Assembly (NCBI GenBank): GCA_013180625.2
Contig: SNVD02014654.1
Span: 29,193-93,192 of the forward strand
Length of the DNA: 64,000 bases
Source of the DNA: Boswellia sacra
Lineage: Eukaryota; Streptophyta; Magnoliopsida; Sapindales; Burseraceae
Direction of reading: 5' to 3'
Shown here piece by piece: positions 51,700 through 63,714 of the stretch. Within the stretch, counting starts at the first letter, position 1. The number at the start of each line of letters is the position of its first letter. Position numbers and translations under genes: made by a program. The notes beneath the pieces are model-generated. The model was not told the origin of the DNA, made no database searches, and saw only the letters and a list, made by a program, of their open reading frames with translations.

Positions 51700-53515
51700 G
51701 ATTTAACAAAATTATTGTATCATGTTACAGTTTTATGTTTTCTATTGTATTTTATTGTGATTTGTCACGAGTTTCATGTTTAATTTTACAAGTTAATAGT
51801 TAGGTTTTATAAGTTCATCTTTTCGTGTTACAAGTCCTCATATGATTGTAAATTGAAGATTTGATTTTACTAGTTTTAGGTATTATGTTACAACTTTTAT
51901 ATTTCTTGTTTGAATCTTCGTTAACCTTGTTACGAGTTTCATGTTTTATTTTACAAGTTAACGTAGGGCTTTACAAGTTCATCGCTCCTTGTTATAAGTC
52001 CATGTATGATTCCAAGTTGAAGATTTGATTTTACTAGTTTTAGGTGTCATGTTGCAACTTTTATGTTCATTGATACCAGCTTGGATAACCTTGTTGCGAC
52101 TTTCATGTATTATTTTACAAGTTAACTTTGGGTTTTACAAGTTCATCGTCTCATGTTACAAGTCCACGTATGATTGCAAGTTAAATGTTTGATTTTACTA
52201 GTTTTAGGTGTCACATTATAATTTTTATGTTTTTTGTTTCAATCTTGGTTAACTTTGTTGCGACTTTCATGTTCTATGTTACAAGTTAACGCTAGGTTTT
52301 ACAAGTTCATCATTCCGTATTACAAGTCCATGCATGATTTCAAGTTAAAGGTTTGATTTTACTAGTTTTAGTATCATATTGCAACTTTTATGCTCCTTGT
52401 TACAATCTTGGTTAACCTTGTTGCAAGTTTCATGTTTTATTTTATACGTTAACGTGAGGTTTTGCAAGTTTATCATTATATGTTACAAGTCCACATATGA
52501 TTGCAAGTTGAAGGTTTGGTTTTACTAGTTTTAGGTGTCATGTTGCACCTTTTATGTTCTTTGTTACAATCTTCGTTAACCTTGTCGCGAGTTTCATGTT
52601 GTCTTTTACAAGTTAATGTGAGACTTTGCAAGTTCATCATTCTATATTACAAGTCCACGTATGATTGCAAGTTAAAGGTTTGATTTTACTATATTTATGT
52701 GTCATGTCGCAAATTTTATGTTTCTTGTTGCAGACTTGGTTAACTTTGTTATGAGTTTCATGTTGTATTTTACAAGTTAACGTTAGGTTTTACAAATTTA
52801 TCATTCCGTATTACAAGACTACATAAGATTGCAAGTTGAAAGTTTGATTTTACTGGTTTTAAGTCTCATGTTGCACCTCTTTATGTTTATTTTTACCATT
52901 TTGGATAACCTTGTTGCAACTTTCATGTTTTATTTTAAAGTTAGCATTGGGTTTTACAAGTTTATCATTCTGTATTACAAGTCCACATATGATTGCGAGT
53001 TGAAGGTTTAATTTTTCTAGTTTTAGGTATTATGCTGTAACTTTGATGTTCCTTATTATATTCTTGATTAACCTTATTGTAAGTTTCATATTGTGTTTTA
53101 TATGTTAACATTAGGTTTTACAAGTTCATCATCTTGTGTTACAGGTCCACATATGATTACAAGTTAAAGTTCTGATTTTACTTTTAGATGTCATGTAGCA
53201 ACTAAGATTTTCTTAATTAAAACTTTGATGATCCTTGTTTCAAATTTTATATTCTATTTTACAAGTAAATGTTATTTTTTACAAGTTGATCGTTCCGTGT
53301 AACAAGTTTACATTTAGTTACATGTTTAGGGTTTTTAATTTGCTACTTTTTGGTGTTAGACTATGACTTCAATGTTGGTTGATACAACTTTGGTTAACTG
53401 TTTTGCAGATTTTATGTAATATTTTACAACTAAACTCTATGTCTAACAAGTTCATCATTTCTTATTATTGTCTTATTTGATTACAAGTTTAAAAATTTGA
53501 TTTTACTAGATTTAA
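51700..53515. repeat. Satellite array, about eleven 164-bp monomers
   Basis: The landmark TTGATTTTACTAGTTTTAGG recurs at 51861, 52025, 52189, 52352, 52516, 52680, 52844, 53008, 53172, about 53335 and 53497, a period of 163-164 bp with very few indels. Monomers diverge by roughly 10-20 percent by eye, most at the right edge. Each monomer contains shorter internal echoes of TTACAAGTT (for example TTTTACAAGTTAAC, TTTTACAAGTTCATC, TTACAAGTCCA, GCAAGTTGAAG), suggesting origin from a unit of 20-30 bp. Open frames at 52501-52683 and 52829-53011 are by-products. The array stops at a MITE. Confidence 0.93.
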
Positions 53516-54253
53516 GGTCATGTTTGGCACGCAACATTGTATAGTATTATTTTTAATAATTGAATTGTATTGTATTAATTAATGCTATGCATAATATAGT
53601 GGATGTTTGGTAAAACATTACACTGTACTATTTTTTATACTATACTATACTATATTTATGTTTGGAGTATTTTTAAATTGTATTATATTATCTTTCATTT
53701 CAAAAATTAACAACATATTAATAAACAAATTAAATATTATTTTTATACCAAATTAAATAAATTAAATACTAAATAAAATAATTATAACCTACAATTATAA
53801 AAATATATAATCTTCCTCATATTTAATTAAATTCATATTGTCCAAATTAATATAAAAAAATTATATTATAAAAATAGTTTTCTTGTGTCACAAAGTACAG
53901 TCTATAACCAAAAAAAAAGAAAAGACTTGTTCCATTTCTATTAAATTCATATTGTCCTAATTAGATCAAAATAAAAAATATAATTTTTTTAATTTTACAC
54001 AAAATTATTATTATATATAAGGGTTTTGTTGTATTTTAAAATTAAAGAGGAAATATATAATGATTTATTAATTTCGTGTAGTGCAGAGTAATGCGATGGT
54101 TTTTCTTTGCATTAGACAATGTAATACATGTTACATTAAATTATGCAGTATATTATTTAGTACAATGTAAAGTTTATTCCAAACATAAGTACTGTATAAA
54201 TTAATACAGTGCAAAGTTTTTATAAGGAACAATGTTGGCTGCCAAACATGCCA
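53516..54253. mobile_element. Tourist-like MITE at the edge of the satellite array
   Basis: Inverted ends are GGTCATGTTTGGCACGCAAC (left) and TGGCATGTTTGGCAGCCAAC (reverse complement of right). The 3-bp repeat TAA flanks it (53513-53515 and 54254-54256), as for PIF/Harbinger Tourist elements. The 738-bp AT-rich interior has no coding capacity. Confidence 0.75.
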
Positions 54254-54256
54254 TAA

Positions 54257-56814
54257 GTGTCCTCTATTTCGTTGATGAGAAATTACTACCACCATTTTAA
54301 ATTATTAAAAATATATTTTTTTCTCAAATTATTCTTGTAATGTGTATCAATTTCTAAGCTATAGGCTATTGGCTATTCGTGAAAGTTCAATTAATTGATG
54401 AAATTGTTTTCTCCTAATCTAGAATATAATTATACTTAATTAATACAAAATAATATTATATTCACTAAATAATTATTCAATTAAAAATTTCTAAAAAAAT
54501 AAAAATTTAAGAAAATAAATAAAATTTTATAAAATTTTATGAAAATAAATATTTATATTTTGTGTATTAATTAAGTATAATTTAAAAAAATTAACAACAA
54601 GGGTATTCATTTTTGTATTATTTTTCATTTTTATTTTTCTAGTGAAGGTATTTTAGACTTTTCACACTTTAAAGGCATAACAAGTCTATGCTTTTGGAGT
54701 CTTTTGTAAAACCTGACAGCAGCAGGAAAAAAAAACACTTATTTTCAAAGCAACAACAACACCAAACTAGCCCATAGTTTAATATTAAAATATTTATTAT
54801 CATAATTTACAACAAGTAAAATTTATTCTACATAAAGAATTTCAAAAATAAATTAATGTTGATTATAATAAATTACAATAAAATATTTACTATCCTAAAT
54901 TACAAACACATCCTTGAAAATTCAATGTTTATAATTTCCCATACGTCAATTTTATTATATAAAGACAATTCTAAAATTAGGAGAAAAAAAAATTAGTCAC
55001 TGCACTCCAAAGCCACTGTTATTGTTGATCATCTTGTAAAAATTCTCAAAACACCACATCATTAAATAAACCTATTCAATATGCAAAAAAAAAATTAACA
55101 AATATTAAAAAGGCTCAAACAAAAAAATAAAACTATTAGTAAAACATAGTACAACTCATAAAAATATTTGAAGGATTAATTTAAGAATAAAAATAGTTAA
55201 GGTGCAGAAAAGAATATTATGCTAGGGAAAGGAAATTTGAAGGAAGAGACGAGACAGTTGGAGAAGAAAATTTGAGAAAATAGTAGAGTGGAATAGATTT
55301 ATAATAAATATTTCTTATATAAGTTTTTACCATGAATTCTTCAAATTTGTTGTAAAAAATCATTTAAAAATTTAGAAATGCAAGAAAAATCCCACCCAAA
55401 ATTTTTATTTTCCTCCAATGAAATTTTCACTTTTTGCGACAAAAACGTTGTTCACGAAAATGTTTCAAATAAGTGAAAAATGTGAAAATCCCACTATGAA
55501 ATTCTAAAATTTTGCGAGGAAATATTTGTTTTTTCCGATGAAAATATCCACCCAAAAAATTTAAAATTTTGGGACAAATTTGTATCTTTGTAAATCCAAA
55601 CCGGACCCACCCCGACCAATTTAAGTTTATTAAAGCATTTAATCTAAAATAAAAAATATACATATACTTATAACCATTATTTAAAAATATAAAAAGTTAT
55701 AAATAATATACTTTATTCGAAAAAAATACATATATACTCCTACAAATTTTAAAAATAACAATAAAAATAATTTATACTTAACTTAAAATAAAATACATAT
55801 ACTTATGATTCATATCCTAAAGGGTTTAATAATCAAATCTAATTATTCAACAATAATTGAAACTCAAAACTCAGAAGAAATAAAATTAATTTATAATAGA
55901 TAAAAGAAGTCTATTACTCATAAAGTTTAAATAAGTTTGTATTTATATTAGCATTGTGTAAGCTAAATAGTGATTATACAAATAATATTATCATCTAAAA
56001 AAAAGACTATTAATTACCATTTGACTCTATAATTATACTAGGATATATTAATTATATCTTAGATTACATATTCTTTATACAATCTAAACTATTATCACTC
56101 ATAATAATTTTGATTGTCAATAGTATTATAGAAATTTATTGTGGTGTTTAAGATTATCATAATAGGGATATTAGAAATTTAGCCTTCATAAAAATAATTA
56201 GAAAAAACCTCAATTTATGTCTTTTTGATTACATCTATTAATAATGATCTTAAAAATGTATTATTACTTGTAAACTTGTTAATTGACAATTATTCAAATA
56301 ATTGATAATATAATTAAATAGTTTACAATAGCATGTTGATTTAATTTCAATTACATAACAATAATATGATTGACATATGTCAATTAGACATTACATACAT
56401 ATGACACATTAATAATTCGATTAATTGATTTAAATTACGATAATTCATATGTTTAAGATTTTAAGATTGTTGTTACCATTTTTTCGTTTACAATTTTATA
56501 ATATAATATATTAATTATATTATAGGTATTCATTTTGGAAACAGTCTTATTAATATTGTAATAATTTAATATTATTTAATCTAGATTAAAATAGTATTAT
56601 ACAAATTTATTTACTATATAATAGAAATATTTTATTTTGTCATTATAATAGGAATAAACTGAGTTAATATGCTAAAAAAAAACATAATTATTAATTAATG
56701 TGTGACTTTGTCAAAGTTTTTGTATTGTTTGTAAAACTACAAAGAATTCATATGTATGAGAAGTTTAAAGCAATCCCTAAATTTTAAAATTTTATAGAAG
56801 TGCCCCTATATTTT
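54257..56814. other. AT-rich intergenic DNA
   Basis: No gene or clear element. 55380-55580 carries repeats of AATTTTGCGA/ATGAAAAT type, with a minus-strand open frame at 55427-55663 that shows no family motif. Confidence 0.6.
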
Positions 56815-56946
56815 ACGGGGTGGGGTGGCAGGTCAGCAAAATTTTGCCCCAAACCCGCCCCTGACTAACTTTGGACATGTTTTGCCCCTTCCATTCCTAC
56901 AAGGCATCACAAGCCCCAGACTCAATGGGTCAAATTGTCATCCCTA
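56815..56946. mobile_element. Isolated hAT-like terminus
   Basis: A GC-rich block (ACGGGGTGGGGTGGCAGG, AAACCCGCCCCTGAC) ends in CAAATTGTCATCCCTA. Its reverse complement, TAGGGATGACAATTTG, is a common plant hAT inverted terminus and resembles the end at 6223. I did not find the matching other end. Confidence 0.5.
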
Positions 56947-57111
56947 AGCGCAATAGCAGCCACACATCCTTATAAAGAATCCACTTACAAAAATGACTCT
57001 AAATTGAATGAACTTGAAGCAAGAGTGAAGCACTAGCAAATCATCTTCCTCATTCTCATCCTCTTCAGCATCATCATCCAGATTCTCTCCATTGAACCCA
57101 ATATATATATA

Positions 57112-57922
57112 CAATGGCGGACCCAGGATTTTATCTTAGAGGGGGCACCTTTGTATTTTAAAATTAATATTTTTTCAAACCTCAATCGTACATAAGAATT
57201 TAAAAAAAAAAACATATAAATAGTATACATAATGAATCTTATATTTCTAAATTAAATAATCTTAATACAATAATCAAAGTATAAAATACTAATACTTAAT
57301 AATTTATTCTATAAATACATAACAATTATTGTTATTAACGAGTATGTATATTTAAAAAACATAGCAGAATTATCTAATTGTCATATATAAAAAATATTTT
57401 TATTTATATTCATAGATTAGCATTATAATCCAAATTTCGGCTTCTATGTTTGAAATCACAAGTAAACCTTCTCTACTTATTTCAAGATAACTTTCTATTG
57501 AATTGTTAACATTTTTTTTAGACATGATGATGTCAACTTAAAAATAATTTTTTCTTTTAAAATATGTCTCCATATTTTTTTTTACAAATTATTAATTTAC
57601 AATAACCATTACACTTTATCCAAAAAAGGCTATAAATGTATAAAAATAATAAGAAGACTCAAGCATAATTTTTTTTAAATATAAAATTTACTAATTTCAC
57701 GCTACTTGATACATACAAATTATAAAGAGAAAGACATTGTTCAAATATTATATATAATATGGCTATAAAAATATAAGTTTGATATGCTATTGATTTAAAA
57801 ATAAAACAGAGAAAGAGAGAAAGACAATAAAAAAATTAGTTTTAATTTTTTAAGAAATGTGTAACTGTAAATGATTAAAAGTAAGGGAGCGAAGGCCCCC
57901 CTTCCCTTAGTAGGTCCGCCAC
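57112..57922. mobile_element. Short non-autonomous hAT-like element
   Basis: Left end CAATGGCGGACCCAGGATTT and reverse-complemented right end AGTGGCGGACCTACTAAGGG are inverted. It belongs to the same broad type as 47231-47816. Both flanks are TA/TG-rich simple sequence, so the target duplication cannot be read. The interior is AT-rich without coding sequence. Confidence 0.6.
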
Positions 57923-58196
57923 TATGTGTGTGTATATATATAAAGCATAGAACAAGAGACTGAAGGCTACCGCAATAAGCATATTGTGTATAGAAGAGTT
58001 TGTATGAGGATCAGTTTTAAAAAATATCGACCAACATCGTAAAAAGTAATTACAGAAAGCCTAACATAATCAAAATCATCAAACAAATAATTAAACAACA
58101 AAAAAAAAAACAAAAAAAAACCAATTTTGACACAAACCCATCAGCCAAAACACATATTAAATAAAGCTTATCGGATTAAAAAGCAAAATCATTAAT

Positions 58197-58640
58197 TTAA
58201 AAGAAAAAGATAAAAATGAACCATCGTGTGAAGTTTACTAGCTGGTTTGGGAAGGAGAGACGATGATGGGTCATTGCTTGGTAGAGTTGGGAAAATTCAC
58301 TTCCATGCCCGAATCCTCCAGCTAAACAACCACCACCTCCACCTTCACCTCCTCTTGAACCATCACGAAGACCACTAACACCTCCTTTAATTGCCAAAAC
58401 CCAAACAATTTGAAAAGAAGATAAATAAAGAGAAAACGACAAATTTAATAAAATTGTTTGGTTGGTAAGAAAATTAGGGTTTTTTTTGATAGTTAAGGGT
58501 TGTAATAGGTTTTAGCTTTGGCTAGTGGTTTTCGATTTGGCTAATCGGCTTGGGTTTGATTATTAGCATTCATTGTAATTGATTATTGGTGGATCTGGTT
58601 TCTAAAGGTGGTGGACGAGGAGTTGAGGAGGAGGGAGGCG
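58197..58640 (-). other. Possible gene fragment, glycine-rich, unidentified
   Basis: On the minus strand 58442-58200 encodes a Gly-rich stretch (GSRGGEGGGGGCLAGGFGHG) with higher GC than its surroundings. Further along the minus strand, at about 57103-57040, lies an acidic stretch (NGENLDDDAEEDENEEDDLL), separated from it by the hAT-like element. These could be exons of one degenerate gene, but I recognise neither. Confidence 0.3.
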
Positions 58641-59159
58641 TGAACGGAAGACAGAAAGTTTGAGACATTTTTTTTTTCTCAAGTTCAATATTATTATAAA
58701 TAACAAAATCTGTGTATGTTAGATGTAATAATGAGTTGACGTGCTGACATTGGTAAAATTTGCATGTGAATTGCATGGTTTCGAAATCGTGTGCACTTAC
58801 TAATTTTCAAAAATTTATTTATATCTAGCAAATACATATATTATTAATTATAGAGATAATTTAGTTATTAACACTAATCGAAATATCTCAATAATGTACT
58901 CACACCTACTCAAACATTAAAAAAGAAAATCAAATATCTAAAGAAGTTATAAAAGAGTAGGTTACAAAGGACATTATACAATTCATTAACTAAATAGTGT
59001 CAATGATTATATTATTTACACATGGTATAAAATGAACTTATAACTTACAATACAATTCACTAAGAAGTTTTATTAGTTTTGTAGCATTATTCTATATAAT
59101 TATAAATTTCTTCTAGAACAAGTTTTATATAGAGTTAATTACACATGACGAGGAGAAAA

Positions 59160-59720
59160 ATCTAAATAAATGTAAGATAGTTATATAATTTACAAAACTT
59201 TGTGCATTGAATATTTCATTGTAGAAGGTCAACTTTTGCAATAGAAAATCTGTTGCAGAAGGTTAGGCAAAGTTCTAGATACAAAACCTTCCACGACAGA
59301 TTTTTTGTTGCAAAAGGTCTTATATCACGACAAAAAAATCATTGCAAATGTCGGACGAGTTTCCTGGTTGGATAATTGTACAAAAGCTTCAGCGATGAAT
59401 TTGTTGTCGCGATATAAGATCTTTTGAGATGAAAATTTGTTGTGGAAAGTTAGACAAATTTTAGGTACAGAATCTTCTGCGATTAATTTTTCGTCGCAAA
59501 AGGTCTTATCGCGATAAAATATTCATTGCAGAAGGTTGGACAAGGTTATTAGTATGACAATTTTGTAAAACCTTTCACAATGAAATGTTTGTCGTAAAAT
59601 GTCTTATATAGTGACAACATATTCATCTTAAAAGGTTGGATAGGTTACAATACTTTGTGCGATGAGTATTTCATCGTAAAAGGTCTTCTACTGCAGTGAA
59701 ATGTTCATCACAAAATGTTA
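59160..59720. repeat. Degenerate repeat with GCGAYGAA / AAAAGGTCTTAT motifs
   Basis: Units of about 50-60 bp alternate phrases such as TTCATTGTAGAAGGT, TTTGTTGCAAAAGGTCTTAT and ACCTTCCACGACAGA, with several copies partly inverted. This pattern is common in subterminal regions of plant DNA transposons (for example CACTA), but no ends were found. Confidence 0.5.
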
Positions 59721-59737
59721 GGTTAGAAAATTTCTCA

Positions 59738-59811
59738 CACGCATGCATACACGTACATGCACACGTGCGCACGTGCGCGCGCGCACACACACACACACAG
59801 ACACACACATG
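59738..59811. repeat. Alternating purine-pyrimidine tract (CA/CG)n
   Basis: About 70 bp of almost strictly alternating purine and pyrimidine: ACGCATGCATACACGTACATG, given here as its core CACGTACATGCACACGTGCG, then GCGCGCGCACACACACACAC and ACACACACATG. Such sequence is prone to Z-DNA. Confidence 0.9.
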
Positions 59812-61181
59812 TAGAAGAGAAGAAGAGAAATGTACATCAAAACTTACATGGGGATAACCATTATAAGAAATGGTAAAAGGAAAAGGAAGACTGGAAAAGG
59901 GAAATTCATATTTGCAAGACAATCCAAGATAAAGGAGCATACTGCTAAATTAGAAGAAGGTCAGCCTTCCCTCTCAAAGATAAAGTTAGCTCGTATATAA
60001 GCATTCTTGATTAAGGCCTCTACCATCGCCTCGCTTTCGTCTTTAACTGGCCTCCCAAGGGCTTCTAACTAATTACCACGATAGTGCAAATAGGGAAGTG
60101 GCACCAATAGAAAACATGTAAGTAGGGACTAAGGAATCACCTAGAGAAGGGTTTAGGCTTTTACTTTACAAGCCTCTGCCCCAAGACTTGTAAAGCCTTT
60201 TGAATGGGTAAGAAAGGGTAGATTCTGGATTCTGCATGCCCCAAGAGGACGTTGTCCACTCTCAAAAGATTCCTAAGATCTCTGAATACTTCTTGGAGAA
60301 AATAGTCACTTAATCACACAAAAATTAACTTGAAGAGGAAAGGTGTGCATATGTGCTATTTTTTGAAATCTCAAGGAGTGATTTTTTCTTGTAGGAGCGT
60401 CATTGGCTAGACATTTGAAAGAGTCGAGAGTTTTGCTCCAAGGCGCAAAGAAAATAGGAGTTGTAAGGCAACACCAATACTAAGAGAAGAAGGCATAGGG
60501 TTTCCTCCAAAAGAACTAACCACCAATTGACAAGTGTGTCTTGAGATAATGGCGATTTATAGTCCTGAACTTAGGAAAGATCCCTTGAACATGATCATAG
60601 TTGGCCTTCACAACATTTGGAGAGTTAGAAGCCAATAGAGGTAGATTGGAAGGAGGTATCCTATAAGAAAAAGGCACATAGAAATCCATCTACATTGTGG
60701 CCATTCTAGCCCCAATTTACACCCATACCCTACAAGGTAGAAGCTATGGTAGTCAAGGGGATCACTTTACATGAACTAAGAAGATTTAGGGTAAAATGGT
60801 AAACGCCCCTCCTGACCTCAAAGGATGACTAGACAAAACAGCGAGCAACATCGTTAGATTATCTGCCTATTTTTGAAATGTGTAGTTTCCCTACACATTG
60901 AGAGATCGGCTGATAAATACTCTTTTATTAATTGTATATTTATAGTTATTTTCATAAATTTATTATTGTTATTAAGTTATTTCATTAGTTGAAGTACAAT
61001 AATACCCTAATGGCATTTCTTGTCTCTAACGGCAATTTGATTTGTGGGTTCCATGTTACTATCTGAACAACAAACGTGGCAGGAAAGACCAAGTATTGGG
61101 GGTGTTTACGGAATTTCCCTCAATATTATTGTCAAATTTTCGGAGCTCCAATAACATTTAACCAAACTTGGAGAAGGAAAT
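59812..61181. other. Intergenic region before the second gypsy element
   Basis: 60000-60850 is less AT-rich and may be old transposon internal sequence (phrases such as CTTGTAAAGCCTTT and CCCCAAGAGGACGT), but no frame is open and I recognise no domain. The 5 bp just before the LTR are GAAAT (61177-61181). Confidence 0.5.
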
Positions 61182-62589
61182 TGATAGGTGTCTATTTATG
61201 TATTACTTTTATATCAATTCGTCCATGTTTCTTTGCTATATTCCGTGGTATTTTTATGTTTTTGTGTGTTTTGATGTTTGTAGGAGTTTTGGAGCAACTT
61301 GCACAAAAATGGAGTAAAACCCTTCATTTTCACCTCTGCTAGTCAGTGATCTTCTCGGATTTAATTGTATTGATATACAATGAACCCGACGACATATTAT
61401 ATACCGTTGGAAAGCTCTCGAAGTCTATTTTCTGGAGAAATTTACGGTTTATAAATCCATTCAGTGTACCAAAAGTTGTAATCAAAACAGTGTGAGATGT
61501 ATAGAAATATAATTCCACAAGCACTGTAGCATGTATAATACGGGGCACTGTAGCAATCACTGTAGCAGAGTATTTAAACACATTTTAGGGTTTTATTTTC
61601 ATAACTTGAAGAGGGGAGAACGTGGAGGAGGCTGCATCTTTGGATTTCTCTCATCTCTTGGAGTTCTTGAAGGAGATTGAAGGCTTGGAAAGAGGAAGAA
61701 CTACAAATCCTAAGAGATTTCATCAGATTTGCTAAGTTTATCATTCCCCTTTCATTTCTGGAATTGCTATGTATTGTATTGTATTTATGACATTCTTGAA
61801 CATGTGTAACTGAATCTGAATTGGTTGAGGGTGATTTCAAAGCCCTTGATATGGTTTTTATGAGTTGATTGTGCAAGAAATTGTTATCCAATTCTCTAAT
61901 TGAAGTTGCTTGTATTTTCCCATATCTAATGCTTATGATTGCTTGCTGATTGTATTTGGAATGGCCAACTGAATATAATCTGGTTGTTGTCTATTGCTAG
62001 AGTAGAAATCTTGATCCGTAATTGTCTTGAATTTCTAATCCTTAGTAGCAAAATTGTGATCAGAGATTGCAATTGGAGAATACAACCTAAGTTAAATAAT
62101 CCGAGCTTGTGTGTTTATTGCTTTGATCAACCTATCTTTCTTATCGTAATGCATCCATTGAATTAAATTTAGAGAGCTTGTTCTAGGTTGTTTAATGGAT
62201 AGAGATTAAATAAAGAGCCTGTTTTATTTAACAACAAAGTAAGGAAAGATTGGGATAACAGAGCTTGTTGTTATCTACGGTTGATAATTTCAATGGTGTA
62301 ATTGGATGACAATTCTACAATTAATTCGCAAATCCATATCTTGTGGTAGAGAAGATCCCTTAACCAGCTTTCTCCCATTGATTTTTCATTCAAATTTACT
62401 TTCTGTTTTGTTATTCTTTACTTGCATTCTTATTTCATTTAGTAAAGCATTCAACAAAAATCCCCCCCTGTTTAGTTTATTGTTGCTGGAAATAACAAAT
62501 TCAATTAGAATCAATCCTCGTGGGAACGATATCTTACTTATCACTTTATTACTGTGCGACTAGTATACTTGCTAGTTTCGAACGCATCA
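61182..62589 (+). repeat. 5' LTR of the second gypsy element
   Basis: TGATAGGTGTC ... CGAACGCATCA, 1408 bp. TATTTAAA at 61571-61578 follows three CTGTAGC copies, as in the other LTR. Confidence 0.9.
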
Positions 62590-62595
62590 AGTTTT

Positions 62596-62613
62596 TGGCG
62601 CCGTTGCCGGGGA
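62596..62613 (+). promoter_or_regulatory. Primer binding site, tRNA-Asp
   Basis: TGGCGCCGTTGCCGGGGA is complementary to the 3' end of plant tRNA-Asp including CCA. It lies 6 nt after the LTR. Athila/Tat elements commonly use this primer. Confidence 0.92.
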
Positions 62614-62703
62614 TTGATTTTCTAATCGATTTGTTATTTTTGTTTTCATTGTTGATTCATATTTTCTTTGTTTTTCTTTTCTGATTGTTTGTGTTTAGAC
62701 AAC

Positions 62704-63477
62704 ATGGCAGTAAACTTCTATCAATTCAGTAGCGGATTTGAGCCACAAGTGCCATGGAGAGTAAATGAGGTAAGCACTCCGAACATTGAACAACAACTTT
62801 CTGAGCTAACCTCTCTTGTGGAAAACATGGCTGTAGGAGATATGCAAAAATCTTATGAATGTGGGATATATTCTACGATGGAGCATCCAATCGACATGTA
62901 TCCAACTTTACAAGAAGAATATATGGAACAAGCCAATGCCATGGGTGGATTTCCAGGACAAACGAGGCAATGGTATGATCCTTTCTCTAGCACTTACAAT
63001 GCTGGATGGGAAGATCACCAATATAATTTGAGTTTACTAGAATCATCAAACCATCACTCCAATGTGATACCAAATCGGCCACAAGGTTTTAATCAACCTA
63101 GAATGTAGCAACCATTTCAAATGCAACCACCACCAATGCCATAACCAGCACCACAAACAGCTCCAGAAAACTCAGGTATGTCACTCCAGGATATTGTTAA
63201 TGCACTTGCCACTAACACAATGCAATTCTAGCAGGAAACTGGGGCAGATATCCAAAACCTGGCAAATCAAATGGGATAATTGGCCACTAGCATAAGCAAA
63301 TTCGAGGGCCAAGGCTCAGAAGAATTATCTTGTCAAACGATGATCAATCCAAGAGAGAATTCTTGTGCGATAACTTGGCAAAATGAAGAGCAATTAGATG
63401 TCCTGCCAAAGAAATCACAAACTGATGAAGGAGATGACACCACTTCCACCATGAACAAAACACTGACTTCTCAGTAA
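62704..63477 (+). pseudogene. Gypsy gag, C-terminal part, four premature stops
   Basis: One frame from ATG 62704 runs to 63477, interrupted by stops at 63106, 63142, 63229 and 63277. Each sits where Gln fits the family pattern: TAG before CAA, TAA in the MP-PAP run, TAG in MQF-QET, TAA in MG-LATSISK. The visible text (QWYDPFSSTYNAGWEDHQYN, MSLQDIVNALATNTMQF, NPRENSCAITW) is the C-terminal third of Athila/Tat gag. The main gag domain is missing between the start and this part, so an internal deletion must have occurred as well. Confidence 0.85.
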
Positions 63478-63714
63478 TCCTATAACTCCCATTCCTTCCT
63501 AATGTTTCTCCTCCACTTTTTCCTAGTAGATTTGCACAATCGAAGGAGAACACAAGAACCAGAATCCTGACTTCTCACCAAATCGAGGTAAATATACCAC
63601 TTCTGGATGCTATGACACGTACCTCGTTGTACAAAATTTCTCAGAGTTAAGTGCACTCAAAAAGAGAAAGTTGAAGGGATGAGAAGGTAAGTGTGGGCGA
63701 ATATGTTTCAGCTG

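Noticed and set aside
51700..53515. CRISPR-like or telomere-like array
   Set aside because: The units are whole 164-bp monomers without unique spacers, and no telomeric TTTAGGG arrays occur; this is a plant satellite.
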